A stretch of DNA of 64,000 nucleotides from an uncultured Gammaproteobacteria bacterium (GTDB lineage Bacteria > Pseudomonadota > Gammaproteobacteria > JAADHQ01), in assembly GCA_947258755.1 (NCBI GenBank), contig CAMYJO010000021.1, forward strand, positions 1 to 64,000. The letters are read 5' to 3'. Shown here piece after piece: positions 36,566 to 45,125 of this stretch. Each line of letters begins with the position of its first letter. The stretch's first letter is position 1. A program made the position numbers and the translations under genes. Below the pieces are notes generated by a model. It was given only the letters and a program-made list of their open reading frames with translations, was not told where the DNA came from and searched no databases.

Positions 36566-37000
36566 ATGGAAGGTGTTTCATTAAGCCCACTGAAAATAAT
36601 TGAAAACAGTAAAGGTGATATTTATCATGCCCTGAAGCAAGGAGATGAAAGCTTTGTTTCATTTGGAGAAGCATATTTTACCAATGTAAATTTTTCCGAG
36701 GTAAAAGGCTGGAAAAAACATACTGAAATGACACTGAACATAATTGTACCAATTGGTGAAATTAAGTTTGTGATATTTGATGATCGGGAAAATTCGCCAA
36801 CCAAAGGCCAATTCACTAGCCACAATCTTTCGCTCGGTAATTATCAAAGGCTTACAATTCAGCCCGGCCTTTGGATGGCTTTTCAAGGAATATCGGAAAA
36901 TCAAAATATGCTGTTAAATATAGCAAGCATTGAGCATGATCGGCTAGAAGCCACCAATCTAGAGCTCGATAAAATACCATATGACTGGGAAATGACATGA
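36566..37000 (+). CDS. RmlC-like cupin, probable sugar epimerase
   Basis: A 144-residue single cupin related to dTDP-4-dehydrorhamnose 3,5-epimerases. Supporting stretches are FTNVNFSEVKGWKKHTEMTLNIIVPIGEIKFVIFDDR and QRLTIQPGLWMAFQG. The His in KKHTEM sits where RmlC has its catalytic His. Placed after rfbG, it may epimerise CDP-4-dehydro-6-deoxyglucose at C3, C5 or both. The substrate is inferred from context. Shorter than RmlC (about 180). Confidence 0.72.
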   Translation: MEGVSLSPLKIIENSKGDIYHALKQGDESFVSFGEAYFTNVNFSEVKGWKKHTEMTLNIIVPIGEIKFVIFDDRENSPTKGQFTSHNLSLGNYQRLTIQPGLWMAFQGISENQNMLLNIASIEHDRLEATNLELDKIPYDWEMT

Positions 37001-37854
37001 AGATTTTGATTACAGGTGGCAATGGAATGTTAAGTAAACAATTAGTAAAGGATTTTAGTAGTCACGAGTATGAATTATTTGCATATGGTAGAGACAAGCT
37101 TGATGTGTGCTCAAGAGAAAATGTCAAAGACGTTGTTACGCAAACTTCTCCTGATATAATTATACATACTGCAGCATTTACCAATGTTGATGCCTGCGAA
37201 AAAGATGTTGATTTAAGTTATAAAATCAATCTTATTGGCACACAAAATCTAGTTGAATCCAATATAGATATCAATGCCAAATTTGTCTATATCTCCAGTA
37301 CTGGCTGCTACGGCACCTCTAAACACAAAGAGGCTTACTCAGAGCTTGATGTGCCTGAACCCACTACCGTGCATCATAAAAGCAAGCTAACGGGAGAAGA
37401 GTTCGTTAAAGCTCATCTAAATGATTATCTGATATTAAGAACAGGCTGGCTTTATGGCGGCGATAAAGATGATGCCAAGAATTTCGTTTACAAGCGTTAC
37501 CTGGAATCACTAGGTAAAGAAGAAATGTTTTCAGATCAATCCCAGATAGGGAACCCTACATATGTAGGTGATTTTGCCAATCAAATAAAAACATTAATCC
37601 AGGAAAAGTGTCTAGGTGTCTTTAATTGCGTCAATAGTGGCACCGCTTCACGTTTCGAATATGTAAAAAAGATAATAGAGCTCTTTGAAAGTGACTGCAG
37701 GGTATTACCCGCCCCTCCTGATAGTTTTAAAAGACTGGCGCCTGTATCGAATAACGAGTCAGCAATTAACTATAAATTAGATCTGATGGGCTTAAATGTA
37801 ATGCCTTCGTGGGAGTCTGCTTTACAAGGTTATATCAATAGTTTGATTAAGTGA
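36997..37854 (+). CDS. RmlD-like 4-ketosugar reductase
   Basis: A 285-residue SDR of the RmlD_sub_bind family. The N-terminal cofactor motif is ITGGNGMLSKQLVKDF, with the conserved HTAAFTNVDACEKD, and YISSTGCYG followed by RTGWLYG. It likely reduces the 4-keto group after epimerisation. It overlaps the epimerase gene by four bases and the glycosyltransferase frame closely, which supports one transcript. Confidence 0.82.
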   Translation: MKILITGGNGMLSKQLVKDFSSHEYELFAYGRDKLDVCSRENVKDVVTQTSPDIIIHTAAFTNVDACEKDVDLSYKINLIGTQNLVESNIDINAKFVYISSTGCYGTSKHKEAYSELDVPEPTTVHHKSKLTGEEFVKAHLNDYLILRTGWLYGGDKDDAKNFVYKRYLESLGKEEMFSDQSQIGNPTYVGDFANQIKTLIQEKCLGVFNCVNSGTASRFEYVKKIIELFESDCRVLPAPPDSFKRLAPVSNNESAINYKLDLMGLNVMPSWESALQGYINSLIK

Positions 37855-37859
37855 AAATA

Positions 37860-38963
37860 ATGAAAAAACTATACATTATTGGTTCTAAAGGACCTTATTC
37901 AATTGGTGGCTACGAAACATTTGTAAGATGCGTTGGTGATGAATTAAGCCAACTTGATTATGATGTGTATGTAACCAGTGAAAGTTCACCTCAAAGAGAA
38001 GGTGATTTGGATTTTCGCTTCAAACCAGTGCATATGTTCAAAGAAGAAAAGTCAATATCTCCCTTTAAAAGAATAATGTATGACTTATATGCCGCGTATT
38101 TAACAGTTAAAGGCAAAGCTGATATCGTTTACATGTGTGGCTATAATGCAGCCTGGGTGCTGTTTTTACCTTTACTATTTCGCAAAAAGGTATTCATAAA
38201 CTCAGATGGTATAGAGTGGCAAAGGCCATCCTGGGGCAAAAACATATTTAAAAGAGGCTATTTAATATTTAATGAATTTTTATTGAAAGCATATCCGGTT
38301 CATGTGATATCAGATTCGACAGAAATTGCCTCTTATTTCGAGCAGAAGTATAAACTGACTTCGACATATATTCCTTATGGCGGTGACTCTTTTTCATTGG
38401 TTGATGCTAGTTTAGAACAACAGGTTCTACAAAAGCATTCTCTCCAAACAAATTCTTATTATTTTATCTCGGTTAGAATTGTAGAAGATAACTATGTCGA
38501 CAAGTTGATTCAATCTTTTGAAGATTCAATAAAAACCAAGCTTGTCATAATTGGAAAAATACCTGATACGACTTATGGTGAATATGTAAGGTCTATATTG
38601 CATGATAATGTAAAGATAATTGATTTAACTTCATTGGATGATGATTATAATATAATCCGTAAAAATGCTAAAGCAAATATACATTCGCATAGATTTGGTG
38701 GTACATCTCCAAACTTGTTAGAAGTAATGTACTTGGATATACCAATAATTTCTTTTGATACAGTATATTCAAGAGAGGTTTTAGGTGATAACGCTCTATT
38801 TTACAATGATCCAGAATCATTGATAAAAAGAATTTATGAGTTTGAAGATTTGAGTAAAGAAGCGCTGGAATTAATGGTTAATAATAATAAGAATAAAATA
38901 AATGATCTGTATAACTGGAAAACAATTGCATCTAAATGTGATGAGGTGTTTAAGGATATTTAA
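37860..38963 (+). CDS. DUF1972/GT4-type glycosyltransferase
   Basis: A 367-residue glycosyltransferase whose N terminus MKKLYIIGSKGPYSIGGYETFVRCVG resembles the DUF1972 domain found in rhamnosyltransferases. A GT4-like C-terminal domain has GGTSPNLLEVMYLDIPIISFD, the usual acceptor-proximal motif. It likely transfers the deoxysugar made by the four upstream genes; the acceptor is unknown. ATG at 37860 is preferred; a GTG at 37851 overlaps the upstream stop and is an alternative. Confidence 0.82.
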   Translation: MKKLYIIGSKGPYSIGGYETFVRCVGDELSQLDYDVYVTSESSPQREGDLDFRFKPVHMFKEEKSISPFKRIMYDLYAAYLTVKGKADIVYMCGYNAAWVLFLPLLFRKKVFINSDGIEWQRPSWGKNIFKRGYLIFNEFLLKAYPVHVISDSTEIASYFEQKYKLTSTYIPYGGDSFSLVDASLEQQVLQKHSLQTNSYYFISVRIVEDNYVDKLIQSFEDSIKTKLVIIGKIPDTTYGEYVRSILHDNVKIIDLTSLDDDYNIIRKNAKANIHSHRFGGTSPNLLEVMYLDIPIISFDTVYSREVLGDNALFYNDPESLIKRIYEFEDLSKEALELMVNNNKNKINDLYNWKTIASKCDEVFKDI

Positions 38964-39151
38964 GTTAAATATGATAGAATGCTATATTGCTAAAGCGTTT
39001 TGTTATATAAGATAATTATCTAGTTAGTTGGTTTAATTGCTTAATCATAGAATGCTCTGCATATCACTTCATTAGCTATTGAAAGTAGCTACTTATCACC
39101 TGAGCTTTTCCCATAAGCATAAATATATGTAAAGTTGCTTAAATTATATTT

Positions 39152-39876
39152 ATGTCTGATTCAATGGACTTTTTATTGTCCATAGCAGTTTTTTTGAAAT
39201 GAAACTTACCTGTCAATTTATCATTTCTACTATGACCCCGATCATTTCCGTTTTGTGTCTATCGAATTTCACCATGAGCTTTTCTGGCTAAATTTTCGCA
39301 CATTCATCATCACCCTGCTTCTGTTACTGGTCGGCATCAGCTTGATACTTGCGCATCACCAGGGCCAACGCTGGCATCAAGCTATCAAACGCATCCTGAT
39401 CTTATTGGCCTGCTCCGCAATAATTACAATCGTGTCCTACTTTTTATTTCCCGGCCTCACGATTTGGCTTGGTATCCTGCAATTCATTACCGTTACCAGT
39501 CTATTAGCTATCCCGTTTGTTAAATATCCAATCTATAGCCTGATTATCGGCATATTGCTAATCGTCATTGGTAACAACGTCATCTTCACTCAATTCAATC
39601 ACCCCGCACTTCACTGGATAGGGATAACGACTCATCGTACCTTAACCGAGGATTATGTACCGCAACTACCCTGAATGGCTGTGGTGTTATGTGGGGTGAC
39701 GCTGGGACATTTCCTTATACATACAAGCATGGGCAAATGTGTGTTTGTTGTATGCCAATGATCGATTCAGTAAATCATCGTCATTAAATCTGGCCGGAAG
39801 ATATAGCTTGTGGATTTATATGCAGCATCAACCTTTGTTGTTTGGGTTGCTTTGGGGTGTGACTACAATTAACTAA
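39152..39876 (+). pseudogene. Decayed DUF1624/HGSNAT-like membrane protein gene
   Basis: Reading across frames restores a full-length product of about 240 residues. The N terminus MDFLLSIAVFLK (ATG 39152) shifts at a T7 run (39189-39195) into YLSIYHFYYDPDHFRFVSIEFHHELFWLNFRTFI, LVGISLILAHHQG and FNHPALHWIGITTHRTLTEDYVPQLP. A TGA at 39672-39674 replaces the Trx-like Trp codon expected in VPLFPWFG. A further shift reaches LAGRYSLWIYMQHQPLLFGLLWG, ending at 39874-39876. The ORF track shows only 39255-39674. Family identity is from memory of conserved DUF1624 motifs. Confidence 0.78.
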
Positions 39877-39967
39877 CCAAATTCAAGTTAAGGCACTAAG
39901 TCATTCATAGCAACACAAATATCCTATGACAGCTTTCGGCCACAAGCCGCTATTCCTTCAGTCCATC

Positions 39968-40071
39968 ATCCCCGAGCGCCTTTGTCGGGGATCCATTAGT
40001 CACACGATTGCAGAAAGGGGCCTGATACCTTTAAGGCCATGGATCCCCGACTAAAACATTCGGGGTACTTC
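39968..40071. repeat. Inverted repeat of the CCCCGA-GATCCAT type
   Basis: CCCCGAGCGCCTTTGTCGGGGATCCAT on the left and ATGGATCCCCGACTAAAACATTCGGGG on the right are imperfect inverted copies of about 27 bp. Each arm is itself a small CCCCGA/TCGGGG hairpin. Similar intergenic palindromes are common in proteobacteria. Confidence 0.65.
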
Positions 40072-40379
40072 CTCTTATAGCTAATTAGTTATCCTATATT
40101 AGGAACATCTAATTGCCTGCTTTGCGGTGTGAGCAGCCACTCATCGAGAATGCTGGTCGGTTCTTGCCTGCCGCCTTTAAAGCTCAAATTGCCATTTTCG
40201 GAATAGAGCAGTCATTTCTCATCTGGCATTGTCTGACAGATCGAGTTTGGACTACTACAACTTAGATACCATCATCAAGTGCTCATAACCGCGATGTCGA
40301 CGTTTCTGACTTTAACCCCAACAGGGAGTCATGCGTATCATTCATGATTACAAACTTGCCTCAGTCACATTACGAAAAA

Positions 40380-40427
40380 CTTCGTGCCTTCGTGGAAATA
40401 ATCCATCTATCATCGAGTAGTGGCTAG
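40380..40427 (-). repeat. Right half-arm and core remnant (copy D)
   Basis: CTTCGTGCCTTCGTGG (40380-40395) equals the outer right arm of copies A and B. After 18 bases comes GAGTAGTGGCTAGCAC, a remnant of the core. The left arm is missing here and lies at 33173. Confidence 0.7.
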
Positions 40428-40432
40428 CACAT

Positions 40433-41776
40433 CTAGTCGCCGGCAAGTGTCATATTTTCTATCAACACGGAACCGGTATGTATATTTCCACGTAAGTCGA
40501 CGTCATTCGCTACGTGTACAATATGTTGAAACATCTCCTTTAGATTTCCGGCTATAGTAATCTCTTCAACCGGGTACTGGATCTTGCCATCTTCAACCCA
40601 GTAACCCGCAGCGCCCCTCGAGTAATCACCGGTGACGATATTAATACCCTGACCCATTAATTCCGTTACCAGTAAACCCTGATGCATTTCCGCCAGCAAG
40701 CCGTCAAAATCCAGCCCGGTTGGCTTAATTTGCAGGTTATGCACACCACCCGCATTACCGGTTGTCTGCATGCCGAGCTTGCGCGCAGAATAACTACCGA
40801 GCACATAGGACTGCAGGATGCCATCACGGACCAGGTCCCGGTCCTGCGTTGCTACACCTTCGTTATCATAGGCCGCACTACCGAGACCTTTTTTAAGATG
40901 TGGCCGCTCCTGAATCTGAATAAACTCAGGAAATATTTTCTTACCCAGGTGGTCCAGCAAGAAACTTGATTTTCGGTACAGACTACTGCCGGAAACAGCA
41001 CTGATCAAATGGCGGAATAGACTACCGGCGACATCCGCATTGAGCATGACCGGCACCTGGGCTGTTTTCAGTTTACGGGCATTAAGGCGTTTAAGTGTAC
41101 GCTGCGCCGCCTTGTTACCTACCTGAACAGCAGGTTCCAGGTCTTTAGCATCACGCGCCACGCTGTACCAGTAATCACGCTGCATGCCGGCCTCGTCATT
41201 GGCAATCACACTGCAACTGACGCTGTGACGGGTAGCCGAGTAACAACCAAAAAAACCATGTGTATTAGCATAGGCACTGATACCAGTATGCGTCGATACC
41301 GACGCACCTTCAGAATTACTGATACCATCATGTGATCGCGCAGCATCTTCGCATTCGCGCGCCAGCTCGATACCCTGTTCGGCGCTCAAGTCCCAGGGAT
41401 GCAGTAAATCAAGGTCCGGCAATTTGGTCGCCATACGATCTGCATCGGCCAGGCCGGCATACGGATCTTCACCCGAGTGCCGGGCGATAGCACAAGCAGC
41501 CTTAACCGTTTCCTGTATTGCCTTTTCACTCCAATCGGAAGTGCTTGCCGAACCTTTCTGCTGGCCAAGATACACCGATATACCCAAACTGCGATCACGA
41601 TTGTATTCCAGTGTTTCCACTTCGGCCATACGCACAGTAACATTCAGGCCGGCACCATAACTCATGCCTGCTTCGGCGGTACTGGCGCCATTTTCCGTAG
41701 CCAATTGCAAGGCATACGAGACCACGTTTTGCAGTTCCTCCTGATCCGGAAAATCCGCAACTATTTTTTCTGACAT
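40433..41776 (-). CDS. pmbA: PmbA/TldE, metalloprotease partner
   Basis: A 447-residue member of the TldD/PmbA family, the non-zinc-binding partner of TldD (TldE). With TldD it degrades unfolded peptides and matures microcin-type peptides. It lacks HExxxH. The family-typical NADVAGSLFRHLISAVSGSSLYRKSSFLLD and GNAGGVHNLQI regions are visible. It is divergent from darP and separated from tldD by that gene. Confidence 0.95.
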   Translation of the reverse strand: MSEKIVADFPDQEELQNVVSYALQLATENGASTAEAGMSYGAGLNVTVRMAEVETLEYNRDRSLGISVYLGQQKGSASTSDWSEKAIQETVKAACAIARHSGEDPYAGLADADRMATKLPDLDLLHPWDLSAEQGIELARECEDAARSHDGISNSEGASVSTHTGISAYANTHGFFGCYSATRHSVSCSVIANDEAGMQRDYWYSVARDAKDLEPAVQVGNKAAQRTLKRLNARKLKTAQVPVMLNADVAGSLFRHLISAVSGSSLYRKSSFLLDHLGKKIFPEFIQIQERPHLKKGLGSAAYDNEGVATQDRDLVRDGILQSYVLGSYSARKLGMQTTGNAGGVHNLQIKPTGLDFDGLLAEMHQGLLVTELMGQGINIVTGDYSRGAAGYWVEDGKIQYPVEEITIAGNLKEMFQHIVHVANDVDLRGNIHTGSVLIENMTLAGD

Positions 41777-41821
41777 GCTATACTCCCAGTCAATCCCGAC
41801 AATTTGTCATTGCCTTCAATT

Positions 41822-42331
41822 ATGTCTACAGAAAACGAAAACGATTTAGCCCCCGAGAAGAGCAAAACCCAAAAAAAACAAGAGGCCAATGCCTTGCAGG
41901 CCCTTGGCACCCAACTCACCGAGCTTAGCGAGGAACAGCTACATAACATCCAACTACCAGCAACCCTGCTCGATGCCATTCTAAGCGCACAGAAAATACA
42001 CCAACATGGTGGACGTAAACGTCAGTTACAATATATTGGCAAACTGATGCGCGATATCGATCCTGAACCTGTCAAACAGGCCATCCAGGAAATACAGTTA
42101 CAACATAAACGCGACAGTGCACAGCTCCATCAGATTGAAGACTGGCGCGATCAATTATTGCAACATTCAGCAACGATAATGGATGACTTACTAACAAGGT
42201 TTCCTGACCTGGATATTCAGCATATACGCCAGCTTGTACGCAATGCAGACAAAGAAAGCAGACAGCAAAAACCACCCAAGTCCGCCCGCGCACTGTTTAA
42301 ATATCTGCATACATTACAAAACAATAGCTGA
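41822..42331 (+). CDS. darP: YjgA/DarP ribosome-associated protein
   Basis: A 169-residue DUF615 protein that binds late 50S intermediates. The conserved helical core includes RKRQLQYIGKLMRDIDPEPVKQAIQEI. The ATG at 41822 is chosen over a TTG at 41804. It reads against both neighbours, between the divergent pmbA and convergent tldD, an arrangement common in gammaproteobacteria. Confidence 0.92.
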   Translation: MSTENENDLAPEKSKTQKKQEANALQALGTQLTELSEEQLHNIQLPATLLDAILSAQKIHQHGGRKRQLQYIGKLMRDIDPEPVKQAIQEIQLQHKRDSAQLHQIEDWRDQLLQHSATIMDDLLTRFPDLDIQHIRQLVRNADKESRQQKPPKSARALFKYLHTLQNNS

Positions 42332-42346
42332 TTACCTTTAAGAAAA

Positions 42347-43789
42347 CTAAACGCCTGTACCACCAACCGTAATCCCGTCAATACGCATGGTCGGTTGACC
42401 GACACCAACAGGAACACTCTGCCCTTCCTTGCCGCAGGTACCGACACCATCGTCCAACTGCAGATCATTGCCCACCATACTCACCCGCGTCATCACTTCC
42501 GGGCCATTGCCAATCAGGGTTGCGCCCTTTACCGGGCGAGTGACCTTACCATTCTCGATCAAATAAGCCTCACTAGCTGAAAAAACAAATTTACCGGAGG
42601 TGATGTCTACCTGCCCACCGGAAAAATTAACCGCATACAAGCCATTGTCTACCGAGGCAATAATCTCCTCAGGGTCGAGCTCCCCTGCGAGCATATAGGT
42701 ATTGGTCATTCGTGGCATAGGTAGATGCGAATACGACTCCCTGCGTCCATTGCCAGTACAGGGCACGCCCATTAATTTAGCATTCAGGCGATCCTGCATA
42801 TAACCCTTAAGAATGCCATTCTCGATTAATACTGTTTGCTGAGTAGGCGTACCTTCATCATCGATATTCAATGAACCACGACGTTGGCTCATCGTACCGT
42901 CATCGACGACTGTACAATGTTCGGAGGCCACCTTCTCACCAATCCGCCCGGAAAAGGCCGAACTACCCTTACGGTTGAAATCCCCTTCCAGCCCATGACC
43001 GACCGCCTCATGCAACAACACCCCAGGCCAGCCCGGCCCCAAGACGACATTCATGCTGCCTGCCGGCGCCTCGACAGCATCAAGATTCAACAATGCCTGA
43101 CTTACAGCCTTACGCGCAAACTCCAGGCCGCGCTGCTCATTGATAAAATAGTCATAGGCGAAACGACCGCCCCCACCCGCTGAACCCTGTTCACGGCGTC
43201 CTTTGTCTTCGGCAATAACGCTGACATTCATCCGCACCAACGGGCGTACATCGGCGCCCAGGGATCCATCACTATTGGCCACCAGAATCACTTCATGTAC
43301 GCCGGATAAACTGACCACCACCTGCTTGATACGAGGATCAAGGCGGCGCGCCTCTGCATCCACATCATTCAATAATTGCAACTTAACTTCCGTTGATAAT
43401 GCCTCAAGAGGATCAGTACTCATGTATAAATCATGACCGCCGGCAGCCTTCCATGCCTGCAGCTGCCCTTGTTGTCCGCCACGCGCTATCGCACGTGCAG
43501 CTTTTGATGCCTGCATCAATGCCGGCATCATGATTTCATCGGAGTAGGCAAAGCCGGTTTTTTCGCCACTGATGGCTCGCACACCAACACCCTGATCGAT
43601 GTTATAACTACCTTCCTTAACAATACCGTCTTCCATGACCCATGATTCATGTCGCTGTGACTGAAAATAGATATCAGCACTGTCGATAGCACTACCGAGC
43701 GTGTTATCAAGAATTCTATTCAGGTCTTGGTCCTCCATGCCGGCAGGTGCCAATATTGTTTGTCTCGCTATATCCAGCAACTCAGTCAT
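42347..43789 (-). CDS. tldD: TldD zinc metalloprotease
   Basis: A 480-residue zinc peptidase, catalytic partner of PmbA/TldE. The active-site motif is [14 protein letters not shown] (HExxxH). The C-terminal [23 protein letters not shown] stretch is typical. The complex is cytoplasmic and acts on unfolded peptides. It starts 56 bases downstream of the nitrilase gene and may be read with it. Confidence 0.96.
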   Translation of the reverse strand: MTELLDIARQTILAPAGMEDQDLNRILDNTLGSAIDSADIYFQSQRHESWVMEDGIVKEGSYNIDQGVGVRAISGEKTGFAYSDEIMMPALMQASKAARAIARGGQQGQLQAWKAAGGHDLYMSTDPLEALSTEVKLQLLNDVDAEARRLDPRIKQVVVSLSGVHEVILVANSDGSLGADVRPLVRMNVSVIAEDKGRREQGSAGGGGRFAYDYFINEQRGLEFARKAVSQALLNLDAVEAPAGSMNVVLGPGWPGVLLHEAVGHGLEGDFNRKGSSAFSGRIGEKVASEHCTVVDDGTMSQRRGSLNIDDEGTPTQQTVLIENGILKGYMQDRLNAKLMGVPCTGNGRRESYSHLPMPRMTNTYMLAGELDPEEIIASVDNGLYAVNFSGGQVDITSGKFVFSASEAYLIENGKVTRPVKGATLIGNGPEVMTRVSMVGNDLQLDDGVGTCGKEGQSVPVGVGQPTMRIDGITVGGTGV

Positions 43790-43845
43790 AAGATTACCTA
43801 TACTCTATTTTGCATACATGTGCCGCAATGCTTCCTGTCTCTGTA

Positions 43846-44670
43846 TTAATCAACTTTACAATACAGGCGTCTATGCTCTACTGCCGGAAATGTTTTACGC
43901 ACATTATCAACCCGTTCAACATCAATTTCTGCCTTAACAATACCAGCAGCCTTGGACAAACGGTTAAGAACAATTCCCCACGGATCAACAATCATGCTAT
44001 CACCATAAGTCTCGCGCCCGGAGGCATGGTAGCCACCCTGCGCAGCAGCAATCACATAACACTGATTTTCAATAGCCCTGGCTCGCACCAAGGTTTCCCA
44101 ATGCGCCTTACCAGTAATAGCGGTAAATGCTGAAGGAATTGCCAGTATCTCCATTCCTCTATCGAGCATATCTCTAAACAACTCTGGAAATCTCAGGTCA
44201 TAACAGATAGCCAACCCGAGCTTACCGAAGGGCGTATCAACAACAACGGGTTCGGTGCCAGGCTCTATTGTCTCCGATTCTATGTAACGTTCTCCACTGT
44301 CTGGCAGATTGACATCGAATAAATGTATCTTGTCATAGCGTGCTACTTGCTCGCCTTGATCATTAAACAACAAACAGGCAGCGCGTATACGCGCATCATC
44401 ACCACTCTTCATCGGGATCGTTCCACCTACAATCCAGAGTGAATGTTTCTTGGCTTGCTGAGAAAGGAAATTCTGAATATCCCCTTCACCATCCGACTCA
44501 CGGACGGCTAATTTGTCGGATTCATCATGACCCATCAGGGAAAAGTTTTCCGGTAACACCACAATGTCAGCACCTTCCGCTGCGGCATTAGCGATTAATC
44601 GCTCCGCCTCAAGCAAGTTCGCATTGACCATGGGTCCAGATGCCATTTGTATGGCCACAACTACGGTCAT
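43846..44670 (-). CDS. Nit-type carbon-nitrogen hydrolase
   Basis: A 274-residue nitrilase-superfamily amidase, probably of the Nit1/Nit2 branch that hydrolyses deaminated glutathione. The triad is visible as Glu44 (VLPENFSL), Lys (YDKIHLFDVNL) and Cys (GLAICYDLRFPELFR). The substrate is inferred from family. It overlaps the upstream small-protein gene by four bases and sits between yhdP and tldD, its normal place. Confidence 0.9.
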   Translation of the reverse strand: MTVVVAIQMASGPMVNANLLEAERLIANAAAEGADIVVLPENFSLMGHDESDKLAVRESDGEGDIQNFLSQQAKKHSLWIVGGTIPMKSGDDARIRAACLLFNDQGEQVARYDKIHLFDVNLPDSGERYIESETIEPGTEPVVVDTPFGKLGLAICYDLRFPELFRDMLDRGMEILAIPSAFTAITGKAHWETLVRARAIENQCYVIAAAQGGYHASGRETYGDSMIVDPWGIVLNRLSKAAGIVKAEIDVERVDNVRKTFPAVEHRRLYCKVD

Positions 44671-45053
44671 TCCATGTTCTCCTTATTTTTACTCAGCATT
44701 AAGGTGATATTTTCATACGAAGACTGGCCAGGTCGAATTTCAATTCTTGCCGAAGGCACGCCTAGTGACACCAACCAGTCCTTTAATTCGCTGGCCCATA
44801 ATGCGCCTTCTTCGCCACCGGGATAGCGGATAGATAATTGCGACATCGGCTCCTGAATGAGCGCCTGAACGGCAACAACTAACGACTCCATCTGCAATAA
44901 TGACTCACCCGAACGTGGGCGTGCCCACTCTTCGGCGCTGATTGTCCATGAAGCAGCCTGACTCAAAGAATGGGGGTAGAATGTTAAAACAGTCGCCAAT
45001 AATGAAAAGGCCAGAAACAAGGACTTAATTCTGCGCAAATACAATATCTTCAT
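44667..45053 (-). CDS. Small exported protein of unknown function
   Basis: A 128-residue protein if started at MKILYLRRIKSLFLAF (45053), which gives a clean signal peptide ending SLSQAAS; the ORF track begins 30 bases earlier. The mature part holds an LSIRYPGGEEGALWASELKDWLVSLGVPSARIEIRPG segment resembling the end of an OmpA-like fold, but no clear family. It lies between the nitrilase and yhdP genes and overlaps the former by four bases. Confidence 0.6.
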   Translation of the reverse strand: MKILYLRRIKSLFLAFSLLATVLTFYPHSLSQAASWTISAEEWARPRSGESLLQMESLVVAVQALIQEPMSQLSIRYPGGEEGALWASELKDWLVSLGVPSARIEIRPGQSSYENITLMLSKNKENME

Positions 45054-45125
45054 ATGCCAAGCATACCATAAAAAAAGCATCACAATCAGTACACTATGGA
45101 TACATTATAATGTTTCGACAGTCGA

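Larger units (their letters stand above)
39877..40432. other. 556-base gap at the right edge of the accessory island
   Basis: No gene seen. It holds CTTTCGGCCACAAGCCGC (39933-39950, near copy of 33291-33308), an inverted repeat built on CCCCGA...TCGGGGATCCAT, and the half-palindrome at 40380-40395. The remaining sequence has no coding potential I can support. Confidence 0.5.

Noticed and set aside
39255-39674. Intact 139-residue small membrane protein
   Set aside because: The conserved frame extends both ways beyond a GTG start and a TGA stop, so it is a fragment of a broken longer gene.
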